Below, piece after piece: positions 1 to 10,935 of a stretch of DNA of 64,000 nucleotides; the stretch's first letter is position 1, and the number at the start of each line of letters is the position of its first letter. The notes under the pieces were generated by a model, which searched no databases, was not told the origin of the DNA, and worked only from the letters and a program-made list of their open reading frames with translations. The stretch covers positions 1,178,001 to 1,242,000 of the forward strand of contig JAACJO010000004.1 in NCBI GenBank assembly GCA_013368445.1, read 5' to 3'. Made by a program: the position numbers and the translations under genes. The DNA comes from Leucocoprinus leucothites. Lineage: Eukaryota; Basidiomycota; Agaricomycetes; Agaricales; Agaricaceae.

Positions 1-1043
1 CATTAAAATGGAACACATTCAGGCTAAAGAGCCCAACACATTTGACAGTTCCAAGTCTCAGAAACTAGACGAGTTCCTTTTTCAATGCCGTTTATACTTC
101 AATACTAACCTGTCGCAATTCACTACAGAACGTGCAAAGGTTAGCTTTGTGATGACCTTTCTCAAGGGACCTGCTTAGCAGCACTTTCAAACGGTTCTCC
201 AAGTGGAGTATGATTGGGATGTCATTTCCTGGTTTCAGGATTTCCAATTGTTTGCAGATGAGTTGCGCAAGAATTTTGGGGCCCTTGATCATGAGACAGA
301 GGCAGCGGAGGAGTTGGAACACCTTCGCATGGGTCATAACTGGACTATAACCAAGTATAATGTTGAGTTCTTGTGACTTGCTAGTATCTTGGGATGGCCC
401 GACAACATCCTAGTTTACCGCTATTATCGAGGCCTTCCAGATTGCATTTCCGACATCATTTCCAGCTCTCCTACTGGCAAACCCTCTTTCCTTGTTGCTA
501 TGCGACGTCTTGCTATGCAAATCGACAACAACTACTGGTCCCGTGTCTGTGAAAAGAAGTGTACTGGTGAAAAACCAGGTCAGTCTTTGACGTGTCCTGA
601 TATGCAGAACCAGCAGAACTAGCAGAATAAAAACAAGGGGAAGAACAACAACAACAATCACCAGCAGAATTCATCACAACAGTCCAACACACCTTCCAAT
701 CCTCCTTCTAACAATCCTAAACCATTCCAGAAATCATCGAATCCTTCTTCCTCATCACAACCCTCCAATCCTCTCACTGGAAAACTCAATAAGGATGGTA
801 AGCTGACTGCTCAAGAGTGTCAGCACCACATCACAAATGGACAATGCTTATACTGTGGTGGAAACCACATGATTTGCAACTGTCCTTGCAAGAATGAGTC
901 CAGTAATACTAATAATAATTCCAATTCTACTTCTTCTTCTTCTTCTAACACAAACAAGCCTAAAGGGTGAAAAGCCAAGGCCGACGCAGACTCCAAGGAT
1001 GCTTCGCAACCTTCGGGCTCTCAATCCGAGAGTTCGAAACAAT
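1..1043 (+). pseudogene. G1 gag (capsid/nucleocapsid), 5' end outside window, broken
   Basis: The translation aligns with the capsid region of intact G2 gag (34290-34800): both have LNTFLIQCRLYF-like and RYYKGLP/RYYRGLP blocks. Early stops include a TAG near 177 and a TGA near 374. A Gln/Asn/Ser-rich linker (about 600-830) precedes one zinc knuckle at 838-895 that reads CLYCGGNHMICNC. It is one residue shorter than the usual CX2CX4HX4C spacing that G2 keeps. The frame ends at the TAG at 1041-1043, the position of the G2 gag stop. Gag would assemble the virus-like particle in the cytoplasm. This copy cannot make a full protein. Confidence 0.85.
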
Positions 1044-2650
1044 AGTGAGCGATCCTCAGAACTCTGCACAGGCTGAGGATCACATTGAACTCTCCTGTGC
1101 TTCAGAGAGTATTCAACTCAATGCATCCGCTCTTTCCAATCCGAACTCTCTTCATATTTTGCTTACTTCTTCTTTGCTTTTGGACAAATCTTCTTCACTC
1201 CCTATTTCACTTACCGCGCTTGTTGATAGTGGTTTAACTCATTGCTTCATAGACAATTCACTTATTCATAAATATCGTGTACCCACTATTCCGATTCCTC
1301 CTGTAGAGTTGCGATTGTTTGATGGTTCATCTAATTCGTTCATTTCAGAGACTGCGGAAATCCCTATCTCATTTCCAACTGGTGAATGTATAAATCTGGA
1401 CTTCTATGTCACTCGGCTTGATCTGTCTTGCTCTGTGGTTCTTGGACATAATTGGCTTGCCTGCTACAATCCATTGATTGATTGGGTTTCAGGTCAAATC
1501 ACTTTCCGATCTACTCTGCAATCAGATCTTGCTACTTCTTCTGTCTGCGTGCCTATCTCTGCCAAATCACCGGCTCCTGATACAATCTCACCAGTTCCTG
1601 ATTCTTCTCCTTCTCGACCTAACGTTCGACTGATTGGCGTGGCTGCATTTGTGCGTGTCTGTCATCAACTTAGCTCTATGCGTTTTGGTCTGGATCTCTG
1701 GCGCTCATCTGTGGCTGGAGCTGCTTCTTCTTCTTTGCAGGATCCCATTGACCTTTCTAATGTTCCTTCGGAATATCACGAATTCGCAGATGTTTTCAGT
1801 AAATCCCATGCTGACACTCTTCCACCTCACTGACCTTATGACTTGTGCATTAATCTTGAGGAAGGCACTTCTCCTCCTGTCAGAATGATTTATTTGCTTT
1901 CGCAGGTTGAGCTTGCTGCACTCCGAGAATTCATTGACGAAAATCTTTCCATTGGTTTTATTTGACCTTCTAATTCTCCTCATGGTGCTCCTGTTCTCTT
2001 CATCAAAAAGAAAGATGGCTCTCTTTGACTCTGTGTTGATTTCTGTGGTCTTAACCAAATCACTAGGAAAGATTGCTACCCACTACCACTCATTTCTGAC
2101 TTGCTGGACTCTCCACAAAAGGCTGGTATCTATACCAAGATTGATCTCCGACATGCTTATCATTTGGTTCGTATTGCTGAAGGCAATGAGTGGAAAACTG
2201 CATTCCACACTCACTATGGTTCATTCGAGTGGCTTGTGATGCCTTTCAGTCTCACCAATGCTCCTGCTGCCTTCCAGCGATTCATGAACAACATTTTCAA
2301 GGATCTTCTTGATACATGCGTAACCATTTATCTTGATGATATTCTCATATATTCGGAGGACATTAATTCACATTGCAAACACATTTGTGAAGTCCTTAAA
2401 AGGTTGCGCCAAAATGGCCTTTATGCTCGCGCTGATAAATGCGAGTTCCACACTGACACAGTCGAATACCTCAGCTACATTCTTTCTCTAGACAGTCTGA
2501 AAATGTCAGAAGAAAAGGTAAAAACTATCCAGGACTGGCCCAAACCAAAGAAGGTCAAGGACATACAATTCTTCCTTGGTTTCGCGAACTTCTATTGTTG
2601 TTTCATTTATGGTTATTCCGATATTGTTGTACCACTAACTCGCCTCATGC
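1044..2650 (+). pseudogene. G1 pol, first part: protease and reverse transcriptase
   Basis: The pol frame (position mod 3 = 1, -1 relative to gag) shows an aspartic protease with LVDSGLTH at about 1222-1245 (G2 has DSGSTH). RT follows, with KIDLRHAYHLVR near 2140, the catalytic YLDD motif near 2330 and a LGFANFY block near 2575. A TGA at 1831-1833 and further stops near 1963 and 2028 interrupt it; each corresponds to an Arg codon in G2. The reading stops at 2650, where LINE A1 begins, and resumes in RNase H at 12007. Confidence 0.9.
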
Positions 2651-2729
2651 TGCACTCCTTTCCCTCTTACCACCATCATCAATTTCTTTGACGGTGTCTA
2701 CATACAATTTGACTACGAATTCTATTGAT
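2651..2729 (+). promoter_or_regulatory. LINE-A 5' UTR with conserved 5'-terminal signature
   Basis: The first bases hold CCCTCTTACCACCATCATC followed by a short inverted repeat (CACC...GGTG). The same block starts A10 (60503), A7 (minus, from 48341) and A2 (minus, from 17658). LINE-B copies begin with a near-identical block. LINEs carry their internal promoter in the 5' UTR, so a promoter or RNA-structure role is likely but not shown. Confidence 0.6.
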
Positions 2730-5486
2730 ATGACTGCACCATCACACTGGGTGGACCTCAAGGGTACACCTCCACCGTCTTCGGACCCCATCAACATTGT
2801 TGACACTAAAACACATGTCTCAACCTACAAGCACGACCGCTCTATTTCACCCGCACTTTCTATCAAATCAACCAAACATTCTGCTCGCGATGACGCCAAG
2901 TCAGCCACCTCATCCAGAGCAGGATCTGACATTGAAGAAAGCAGTGAGAGTGATTCTGATTCGTCTGGATCTTCAACCCCTTCCTCCCCCATAAACGTAC
3001 ATGCTGCACTTTCCCGTGCAGCCTCACACTCCTCCCTCAGAACTCCTCCTCCTCCATCGTTGCGTTCCAAACGGGCCCGTGCTCATGATGTCCGTAGAGG
3101 ATTGGAGTCTACACCCAAAGCCGTCTCAAGAACCGCGTCAATGAGCGCATATAACAGCTTCAAGTCACCCATTCCCTTCCGTCCATTCGGAGAGGGATTT
3201 CTTGGTGAGCTCAACAAACCTGACCCTCTGAACTTGGACTCTTGCGGGGATGCATGGAGCAACCAAGAGGATGGGATTATCATGAACGGGGAACCTGCCA
3301 TTCGGTTCTTTGGACCCCCACCCACCTCAAGGCTGCCTCATGCGATCCATGGATCTGATGAGTCAGCAAATGCTGTGCCAACCAGCACTCCGGCTACCTT
3401 CTTTGCCGGTTCATCTAATACTAATAATGTCACACATGACGACACACATGATGTCACTGGTGACATCACTGCACAGCCACAGGAGCCTAGGCCTGCACAG
3501 CCACATCTACCGGATCTTAAGGATCCATCGAACACTGCCACCGAAGAAACTGTTGTTGTCGGTGAAGCTACTTTCAAAGCGCTGGAGGTGCTTAAATATA
3601 CTACTAATTTCTTTAAGCACCGTGCTGCGCTAGGATTACAACCTGGCAGAAAGGATCCAAGAGTTCCCCAGATGGGGGAACCAATATATTGTTTACTCAC
3701 GACTATGTTTGAAACAGGCTGGGACCAGCTCCCCATTAATGGCGAAAGCAGTCTCACCATCGTAGATGCATTAAGGCACTACTATGGCCCACCTCCCGAT
3801 ATCCCCATGACGGATTTGTCCCCCCCTCCCAAAGGTAAAGGGAAGGGAAAAAAGGCACATAATTCTCATCCGTCTACCATCCCTACCCCCCTATTCCCGC
3901 CTGGCATTGTCGTTGGGCAAACTAACTCTACAGTGCGCATCGATGACGATCGCATGAACATCGACCAAGCCCCTTCCGCTGAGGGCACCATTCCTCTCCC
4001 CCAGAATGACTTTACGTCTTCTGGTAAGGCACGTGACATTTCATCCGTGTCAGGCTCCCTGAAGGCAAGGAATGATGTTACGTCTTCTAAGCCCTCCGGT
4101 TCTATTCACGTCTCCCAGGCCCCCCCTCCACCTTCCAATCACGTGACCCCAAGGAACGGGAATGGAAACTTCAAGCGCTCAGTTGGGCGTCCCTCTTCTG
4201 ATAGCCAGGCTCAGCCATCAAAACCTAACCCAAAGGGCGCCTCTGACATGCCGCCTCCTATTCCCCCTCCTGACCGTAAGGCATCCACCAAACCCCTTAT
4301 GGAACATTTCAACAAGAAGAATGTGTCGTTTGCTGATGCCACCTGACGGGGTGTCCAGCCAGCGACTTCCTATTCCAACTCTTCTCCCAATATTGATGGG
4401 GTCAAGATGCGAGAAATGATACTTGCCTTCCCTGAATTATCATACAACAAAGTCCTTGCTATGTACAAGGCAGGCTTTGGAGGCGCCCAACCTCAAGTGC
4501 CCGAACCTTCAACCGCAAGTGCCCCATGCGCTAAACCTAAAATGACCACGCATGGACCTACCCGTCGTCAAGTCCTCATCCCGTTTGAAGGGAACATCAT
4601 CGCTGACTGTATCAAAGACTTCAACAAGGCAGCCAAGTTCTGTAACCATGGCCTTACTGCCACTCAATCCAAACTTCATGTTGAATCAGTCTGTGAATCA
4701 TATAACGGCATTTCTATTGCCACCTCAGGTGTCGCGTCCCCTGCAGACCTGGAAACCATCAAATCCTGGCTTAAAAAAGCCTGGCAACTAGGAGACGCCA
4801 TCCCTGTTGAGCCTCATCTCCCACAATCTAAATCGTTCCTTAAAATCGTCGGCATCCCTTATTGGGTAGCCAATTCCTCCAATCCCCTTTCCCCTGCATT
4901 CGTTGAACAAGCCCTCGGACAATCTACTTTGTTCGAAAATGTTATTCTTGCCGCCTGCCCTCGCGTTATGAAAGCCTCCCCAAAATCGGACACGGCCGTC
5001 GTGTGGTTTGATATCTGGGATTCCCAAAACGGTACTAAGGCCAAGACGTTGGTCAACCGTACTATCAACTTTGGTTGACATGTCGGAACCATCCGGGCTA
5101 CTAGTATGCACCCCGGTATCGCACAATGCAGGAACTGCTGGTGTTGGGGTCATCCCACTCATGCGTGTCGCACTCTCGGTGCACGTTGCCAAATCTGTGG
5201 TGGTCCTCACCATATTGAAAACCACCGATCCATGGCCTGGTGTTGTAAGGCCAACCCCAAATCCAATCCCCCCCGCGACGCCACTCCTGAGGGCATCCCA
5301 TGTCCTCACCTAGAGAACTTCAAATGCCTGAACTGCAAAGGCGATCATCACGCAAATGACATCAAATGTCCATTCTGGAGGAATAGGTTTGACCAAACCT
5401 GGCATTCCAATAAAGCCGCCGAATCACGCACTGCATGTGCAGTTCATGCCAATTCCAATTGCTCTGGTGGTGGAGTTGCTGTTTAA
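2730..5486 (+). pseudogene. A1 ORF1: LINE gag-like RNA-binding protein, two TGA stops
   Basis: ATG at 2730; one continuous frame of 919 codons closed by TAA at 5484-5486, with TGA at 4344-4346 and 5076-5078. The first TGA replaces the CGA seen in other copies. The N-terminal half is Ser/Pro-rich and low-complexity. The middle has a conserved block (ALEVLKY...MGEPIYCLLTTMFE) and a PPPKGKGKGKK basic stretch. The C-terminus has an RNA-binding region (from about 4540) and Cys/His knuckles from 5128 (CRNCWCWGHPTHAC, CQICGGPHHIENH, CLNCKGDHH). The protein would coat the element RNA. ORF2 starts two bases after the stop. Confidence 0.88.
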
Positions 5487-5488
5487 AT

Positions 5489-8400
5489 ATGTCTGGTAAG
5501 AACAAACCCATCTCTTCTGTTTGTATCTATTCGCAAAACGTGGGACACTCCTATGCCCTGGTCGATACTATACTTGAGTCCAAAAAGATGGACTTTGAAA
5601 TCTTTTTTTTGCAAGAACCTCCATGGAATCATATTCGGAAAGCACCTTCTACGACTAACCCTGAAGGGGATGATGTCATTGGTGCCCCTATTCACCCTGA
5701 ATGGCTTTGTATGGTTCGCCCTACCAAGCCTAACGATCCCCAACCCCGTACTCTGACTTACATTCACAGACACCTACTGTGCATGAGACCCATTCTTCGA
5801 CAAGAATGGGTTAACCACCGCGATATACAAATCTTGGGTTTATTCAACCAGGGTAACTATATTCATCTACTTAATATATACTCTGACTCGTCCTCATCGG
5901 CGATCAATTTTCTTTCAACGAACTTCATCAACATCCATAATGTTATATATATGGGAGGGGACTTTAATTGTCGATCTCCAGAATGGGACCCTTCAGCTAC
6001 TTACATCCCTATGTCAGCTATAACTCTAACGGAGTTAGCGGATGGCTTCAATCTTACAAGGTCCTCACCAACCTCATTATCCCCTACTCATTTCTCTTCC
6101 ATTGAAAGTCATGACAATTCGGTTATCAACCTTATTTTTTGTGCTAACAATTCCACCCCCCATATCATCGATGTTAATTCAAGGCTCCCATCGGATCACG
6201 CACCCTTAATTATGGATCTTCCAATTCGTCCAGACTATATTAATTATAAAAAACGTGTACTACTGAAAGATAGCAATGAAGAGACGGCTTTCATTTCCCA
6301 AGTCTCTGAGCATCTGGCGGCCCTTGACTGCTCGAACATTCATTCCGCTTCTTGTCTGAACGATATCTCTAACTCCATTTCTCGAATCTTTCACGAATCT
6401 TGGAATACGAACTCTAAAACTGTATGGATTACTAACTGGTCAAAGGAATGGTGGAACCCCCATTGTTCTGAGACTCTTCTTACCTACAGAAGAACAAAGG
6501 ATTGAAAAGATTGGTGAGCATTCAGAATGGCAACCAGAACCGCCAAATGCTCTTTCTTCGATACGCGCATCCATGAAATTGCATCGACCAACAAATGACC
6601 CTGGGACCTCATGGAATGGGTAAAACAACGCAAACTCCCTGCTGTTGAGGGAATCCACTATCAAGGATGACCTTGCAACGACCTTCCGGACCTATGGAAT
6701 GCACTCCATTCATCATACAACTCAGCATCTGGTCGTCCGGTAAGCTCTAACATTCTGAATGAAATGAAATCACTTCCTCCCCATTCCTGGACAAACTTCT
6801 CCATCCTTGAACTCACCGAATCCCTCTCTTCATGCGCTAACTCTTCAGCACCCGGACCTGATCACATCTCCTGGAAACATCTAAAGTCCATTGTCGCCCA
6901 CAATGAATGCCTCAAAAACATACTATTCATTGCTAATGCGTGCGTACGTCTCTCTTACTGGCCGAGTCACTTCAAGGACTCGGTCTCTATTATCATTCCC
7001 AAGCCGAATAAACCGGCATATGATACACCGAAAGCATTTCGTCCCATCGTTCTACTAAACACTTTAGGTAAACTAATCGAGAAGATGATTGCTCGCCACA
7101 TGCAGTTTGAAGCGGTATCCCTAGATGTTCTCCACCCTAATCAAATGGGCGGAGTTATCCAACGATCCACTGAGGATGCAGGAGTATTCCTCACTCATAT
7201 CATTCGGTCCGGATGGGCTAAAGGTTTGGTTACCAGTGTCTGTGCATTTGATATCGCCCAATTTTTCCCCTCCCTAAACCACGAAATCCTCACTAACATT
7301 CTACAACGACAGGGGTTCACCCCAGAGCTCGTCAACTTCTTTGCGCACTATCTCATAGGTCGATCCACTCAATTCATGTGGAACACTTTCTTATCTGATG
7401 CCCATGACGCGGATGTTGGCGTTGGGCAAGGTTCTGCTCTATCACCCATTCTATCCGCGCTTTATCTAGCGCCCCTCATGTTCATGTTCGACCAACGTGC
7501 TCGTCTACAGTCTATTCCTTCTTCCCTTCTATCATTTGTTTACGATGGGCTTTGTATATCTCAAGCGAAGAATTATACTGACACACTCTCTTCCCTTAAA
7601 TCAGCCTATTCCATCATTAACTCCATCTGCACCAATCTCGGGCTTATCGTTGAACACGACAAATCTGAAATATTTCATTTCTCCCGACGTCACAATGATT
7701 CTAATCCCCCCCTTGACCTATCCAATGTTGGCCGCCCCTTACTACATCCTAAACGTGTCTGACAGTACTTAGGATTCTATTTTGATCGTCGACTATCATT
7801 TCAAGAACACGTTCGGTATTACTCTACCAAAGCATTATCCACAGTGAAAGCTATGAATATGCTAGGCAACTCCAGCAGAGGCCTCCTCCCTCTACAAAAA
7901 CGCCTGCTCTATAGGTCTTGCGTCGTCCCCGTGGCTACATATGGATTCCGACTCTGGTACTTTGAAGGTGCTCGCAACAAAGCACTTCTCAAGTCCCTAT
8001 CTTCTATGCAAAGGTGCGTGGCTCTCTGGATCACAGGTGCCTTCTGGACTTCCCCGTCAGGTGGCGTTGAAAGCATTGCTGGACTCATTCCAATACATCT
8101 CCATCTTCGTAAATTAGCTATTCGCTCATCATATCGAGTCTCTACTTTACCCTCTAATCATGCATTACGTTCTCTTCTATCTAACAATTTCTCTCTTAAC
8201 TCATCCCCTCATCCCCAATCTATTCACCTTCTCACTCCGACCAAAAAAACTAAAGTCAAAGGCCCTCTTATTGATGTAGATAATTCTCTTTCTCATCTTT
8301 CTGATTCTTTTTCTCCATTCGCTCCTGAATCTAAGCCTGGATCTCGCCTTATGGACATCTTTCCTGATTCCATCCACTTCCACCCCTGTAATCGCTCGGA

Positions 8401-8585
8401 TAAACACGAAATGTATAATCATGTATCATCTCTCGATTCAACTTTTTCCTCTTCTTCTTCCAACCGTAATTGTATTTCAGTTGTTACTGACACTTCTGTT
8501 CCACTTGTAGGTTCCCTTCAGGCAGTTTCGGCAGCACATATATATCGCGGCGGACGACAAGTGTCCCATGCAAAACAGGCTAGCG
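5489..8585 (+). pseudogene. A1 ORF2, first part: APE endonuclease and reverse transcriptase
   Basis: ATG at 5489 follows the ORF1 stop as TAAATATG. Endonuclease motifs seen: QNVGHS near 5537, FLQEPPW near 5608, GGDFNCRSPEWD at 5955-5990 and SDHAPL near 6190. RT lies at about 6820-7760, with PGPDHISWKHL, AFDIAQFFPSL, GQGSALSPIL and the catalytic box near 7537. The box reads FVYDG, where A7 has FVDDG, so a catalytic Asp is lost. Stops occur at 6503-6505, around 6600-6670 and at 7760-7762. RNase H begins near 8470 and is cut at 8585 by B1. Confidence 0.9.
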
Positions 8586-8668
8586 GCATCCCTCCTTGTC
8601 CTCTTACCACCACCATCGAAAGTTGGTGTTTGTTCTGAGGCATTCCTACATCATCTATCTACAGTAAT

Positions 8669-10576
8669 ATGGGTAGGCGCAAGTCTAAAGCTACTGCTAA
8701 CCAGTTTGCCGCGTTCGAATCCGAGTCCGCCGTCTCTGACGATGAGCTCAACATCACCGAGATGGCCGAAGACGACCACCTCGACCCCTACAACAACCCA
8801 CTCAACGTGCGTGGGTTCTTCGGTCCCCCCCAGGCTGACGTTTCGTCGCCTGGCCCCTCCCAACTGACTGCTGACGTTCTGTCGCCGTCGGTTGCTCCTC
8901 CAGTGGCTGACGTTCTGTCGCCACTCAAACCATTCACAGCCGGTGGAACCACCTTCTACCCTGTCGATGCTCCCCCTGTCGTGCCTGAATCAGTGACCTC
9001 CTCCAAGGGAAAGAAGAAGAAGAAGGAGCTCACCCCAAAGTGCGCCCTCAACGACCTCATATCCTTCCTCAAGTGGTTGGATACTATCGAAGACCCTGCT
9101 GACATCGCGGAGCAGGACGCACGGTCTATGGTTACTTGTCTAGCCAAGGCCTCGTACACTGTAGCCAGCGAGCTGAAAATGAGCAGCACACTGATCACCT
9201 CCAACTCTCTCAATGCCGCTGGCTGGGAGACGTATGGAGATTTTCTGGGGGGCTTCGGCCATAGGTTCTTGGCCGAGGCCTCCCCTAAAGCAACGCACGT
9301 CGTCCACGAGGCGACCCATGGATCCGCTGACTCAGCGGGTCCACGTGACATCGACATGGGTTCCCCCAAGGTGCCCACCCTGCCCCCCCCAGATCATCAG
9401 CCTGCCCCGGCCTGTCCCTCCCTACCACCCAAGCCAGCGCCTGCAAAGGCCCGTGCTAGTGGCAAAGCGCCCACTCAAGCGCCCCCCGCTCCTAAGGTTA
9501 GGTCTGATGGCCAAGCCCGGCGAGCGCCCATCCCACCCTCAGCGGCTAAGAAGTCGTTTGCTGAGGTAGCCCGTACCCCGGCGTCTGCAGCAGCGCTTAT
9601 CAAGCTGGCCCAGTCCCACCCCACCCTCGAGCCCGATCGCGTCGCTGCGATGCATCAGGCCGCCCTCTCTGATGCGCCTTCTGTGAAGAAGCCCCGCATG
9701 ACTACGTCAGGCCCCACCCAACACCAACTCTTCCTCGATTTCACTGGCAATTCCAGTGACATCACCTATCTCCACCATAAGGCCATGCGCCTTCTCAATG
9801 ACTCCCTCACTCGCGCGAAGAGTTCGCTTCACGTCGAGAACATTGCTCGGGCGTACGACACCATCTCGTTGTACACCAATTCCGTCGCCACCGATGCCGA
9901 TGCATTGGTGATCGAATCCTCCCTCTCCTCAGCCTTTACTGCCCCGTTTGAGCTGAGGACCAAGCGCCCCAGGTCCAGGTCTTACCTCAAGATCCTGGAC
10001 ATCCCTTACTACACGAGTGGCATACACACCACTCCGCAACACATCACTGACCGTATGCGTCTGTCTCCCTTCAAGGAGACATTCGCTAACGTATCCTCCG
10101 TGCGCATCATGCGCAACTCCGCCAAAGCCGACACCGCCACCGTCTGGGTCGACCTTTGGGATTCTCAGTCCGGCGCTAACGCTAAGCGCCTGGTCAGCAA
10201 ATACCTCAACTTCGACGGCGTGCAGTCCATGATCAAGGCCGCACGCGCTCACCCCGGGACCCCCCAGTGTCAACGATGCTGGCGTTGGGGCCACACTACC
10301 ACCACCTGTCGCAACCGTGCGCTCAGGTGTTCACAATGTGGTGGGCCACATTGGTCCGAGAATCACCGCACTACCTCCTCCTGCTGTAAGGGATCGCCGA
10401 AGGCAAACCCCCCCATTCAGCCCACACCCGCCAGGGAACCCTGTCCCCATATCAAGTGCGTCAATTGCAGCAAGGAACATGCCACTACTGACCGCAAGTG
10501 CGCGTTTTGGCACCACTGGTTTGATCGGGATTGGCTGCAAAGTCATTCTGGTTCTGCTGGTCGGCCCCGGGCCTAG
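8669..10576 (+). CDS. B1 ORF1: intact LINE ORF1 (gag-like) protein, 635 aa
   Basis: ATG at 8669 (MGRRKSKATANQ) is the first in the element and lies about 80 bases from its 5' end. The N-terminus is acidic and Pro/Ser-rich; a basic KGKKKKKE stretch follows. The middle (about residues 345-515) matches LINE-A ORF1: MTTSGPTQHQLFLDF and WVDLWDSQSGANAKRLV pair with MTTHGPTRRQVLIPF and WFDIWDSQNGTKAKTLV. Zinc knuckles follow from about residue 533: CQRCWRWGHTTTTC, CSQCGGPHWSENH and CVNCSKEH. It probably binds its own RNA and forms the transposition RNP, with RT supplied in trans. There is no ORF2 downstream. Codons are CpG-rich and no stop interrupts the frame. Confidence 0.9.
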   Translation: MGRRKSKATANQFAAFESESAVSDDELNITEMAEDDHLDPYNNPLNVRGFFGPPQADVSSPGPSQLTADVLSPSVAPPVADVLSPLKPFTAGGTTFYPVDAPPVVPESVTSSKGKKKKKELTPKCALNDLISFLKWLDTIEDPADIAEQDARSMVTCLAKASYTVASELKMSSTLITSNSLNAAGWETYGDFLGGFGHRFLAEASPKATHVVHEATHGSADSAGPRDIDMGSPKVPTLPPPDHQPAPACPSLPPKPAPAKARASGKAPTQAPPAPKVRSDGQARRAPIPPSAAKKSFAEVARTPASAAALIKLAQSHPTLEPDRVAAMHQAALSDAPSVKKPRMTTSGPTQHQLFLDFTGNSSDITYLHHKAMRLLNDSLTRAKSSLHVENIARAYDTISLYTNSVATDADALVIESSLSSAFTAPFELRTKRPRSRSYLKILDIPYYTSGIHTTPQHITDRMRLSPFKETFANVSSVRIMRNSAKADTATVWVDLWDSQSGANAKRLVSKYLNFDGVQSMIKAARAHPGTPQCQRCWRWGHTTTTCRNRALRCSQCGGPHWSENHRTTSSCCKGSPKANPPIQPTPAREPCPHIKCVNCSKEHATTDRKCAFWHHWFDRDWLQSHSGSAGRPRA

Positions 10577-10886
10577 GGGGAGCTCCCTAGTGTCAACGCA
10601 TCGTCCCCCACCCATCGCCGGTCGCCGGGTGGGCTCCTACCAACCATAAGGCCTGCCTTCAGATGCAGTGATATCGGTATATGTTTCTTTCCTTTGTATT
10701 TCGTTACATGCCTAGCCCCCTTCTGCTGTCGACTCGTGTATTGTCTCGGACAGGACTTGTATATATTCCCGGTTGTTTACTTGTGCGTAGTCGGTAGCGG
10801 TATCAGTTCCATGTAGTAGATAGTTGGGTGCGGACTGCTATCGCGCACCGTGTTATAAATTGGCGACCCCTCCGGGGTCGCACTTG

Positions 10887-10921
<35 letters not shown>
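10577..10921 (+). other. B1 3' UTR with two hairpins and A-tail
   Basis: A hairpin of the type GCGG-AC-TGC / GCA-CCG sits at 10830-10851 and matches the LINE-A 3' hairpin at 11934-11955. A second hairpin at 10863-10881 has an 8-bp stem (GCGACCCC/GGGGTCGC) and a TCC loop. The A-tail follows at 10892. The shared hairpin is a candidate recognition site for LINE-A RT. Confidence 0.7.
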
Positions 10922-10926
<5 letters not shown>

Positions 10927-10935
10927 AGGCTGGCG

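Larger units (their letters stand above)
8586..10921 (+). mobile_element. LINE-B copy B1: ORF1-only non-LTR element, full length
   Basis: B1 starts with the CATCCCTCCTTGTCCTCTTA-type signature and ends in an uninterrupted run of about 30 A (10892-10921). It is flanked by a 14-bp duplication with one mismatch, AAAACAGGCT(A/G)GCGG, at 8572-8585 and 10922-10935. It contains a single intact ORF1 and a 3' UTR of about 300 bp, and no endonuclease or RT. B4 has the same layout, so this is the family's architecture and not a one-off deletion. The long pure tail argues for a recent insertion. Confidence 0.92.

Noticed and set aside
2653..2700. Possible self-cleaving (HDV-like) ribozyme at the LINE 5' end
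   Set aside because: Only one short inverted repeat is visible. I could not fit the nested double pseudoknot or its conserved core.
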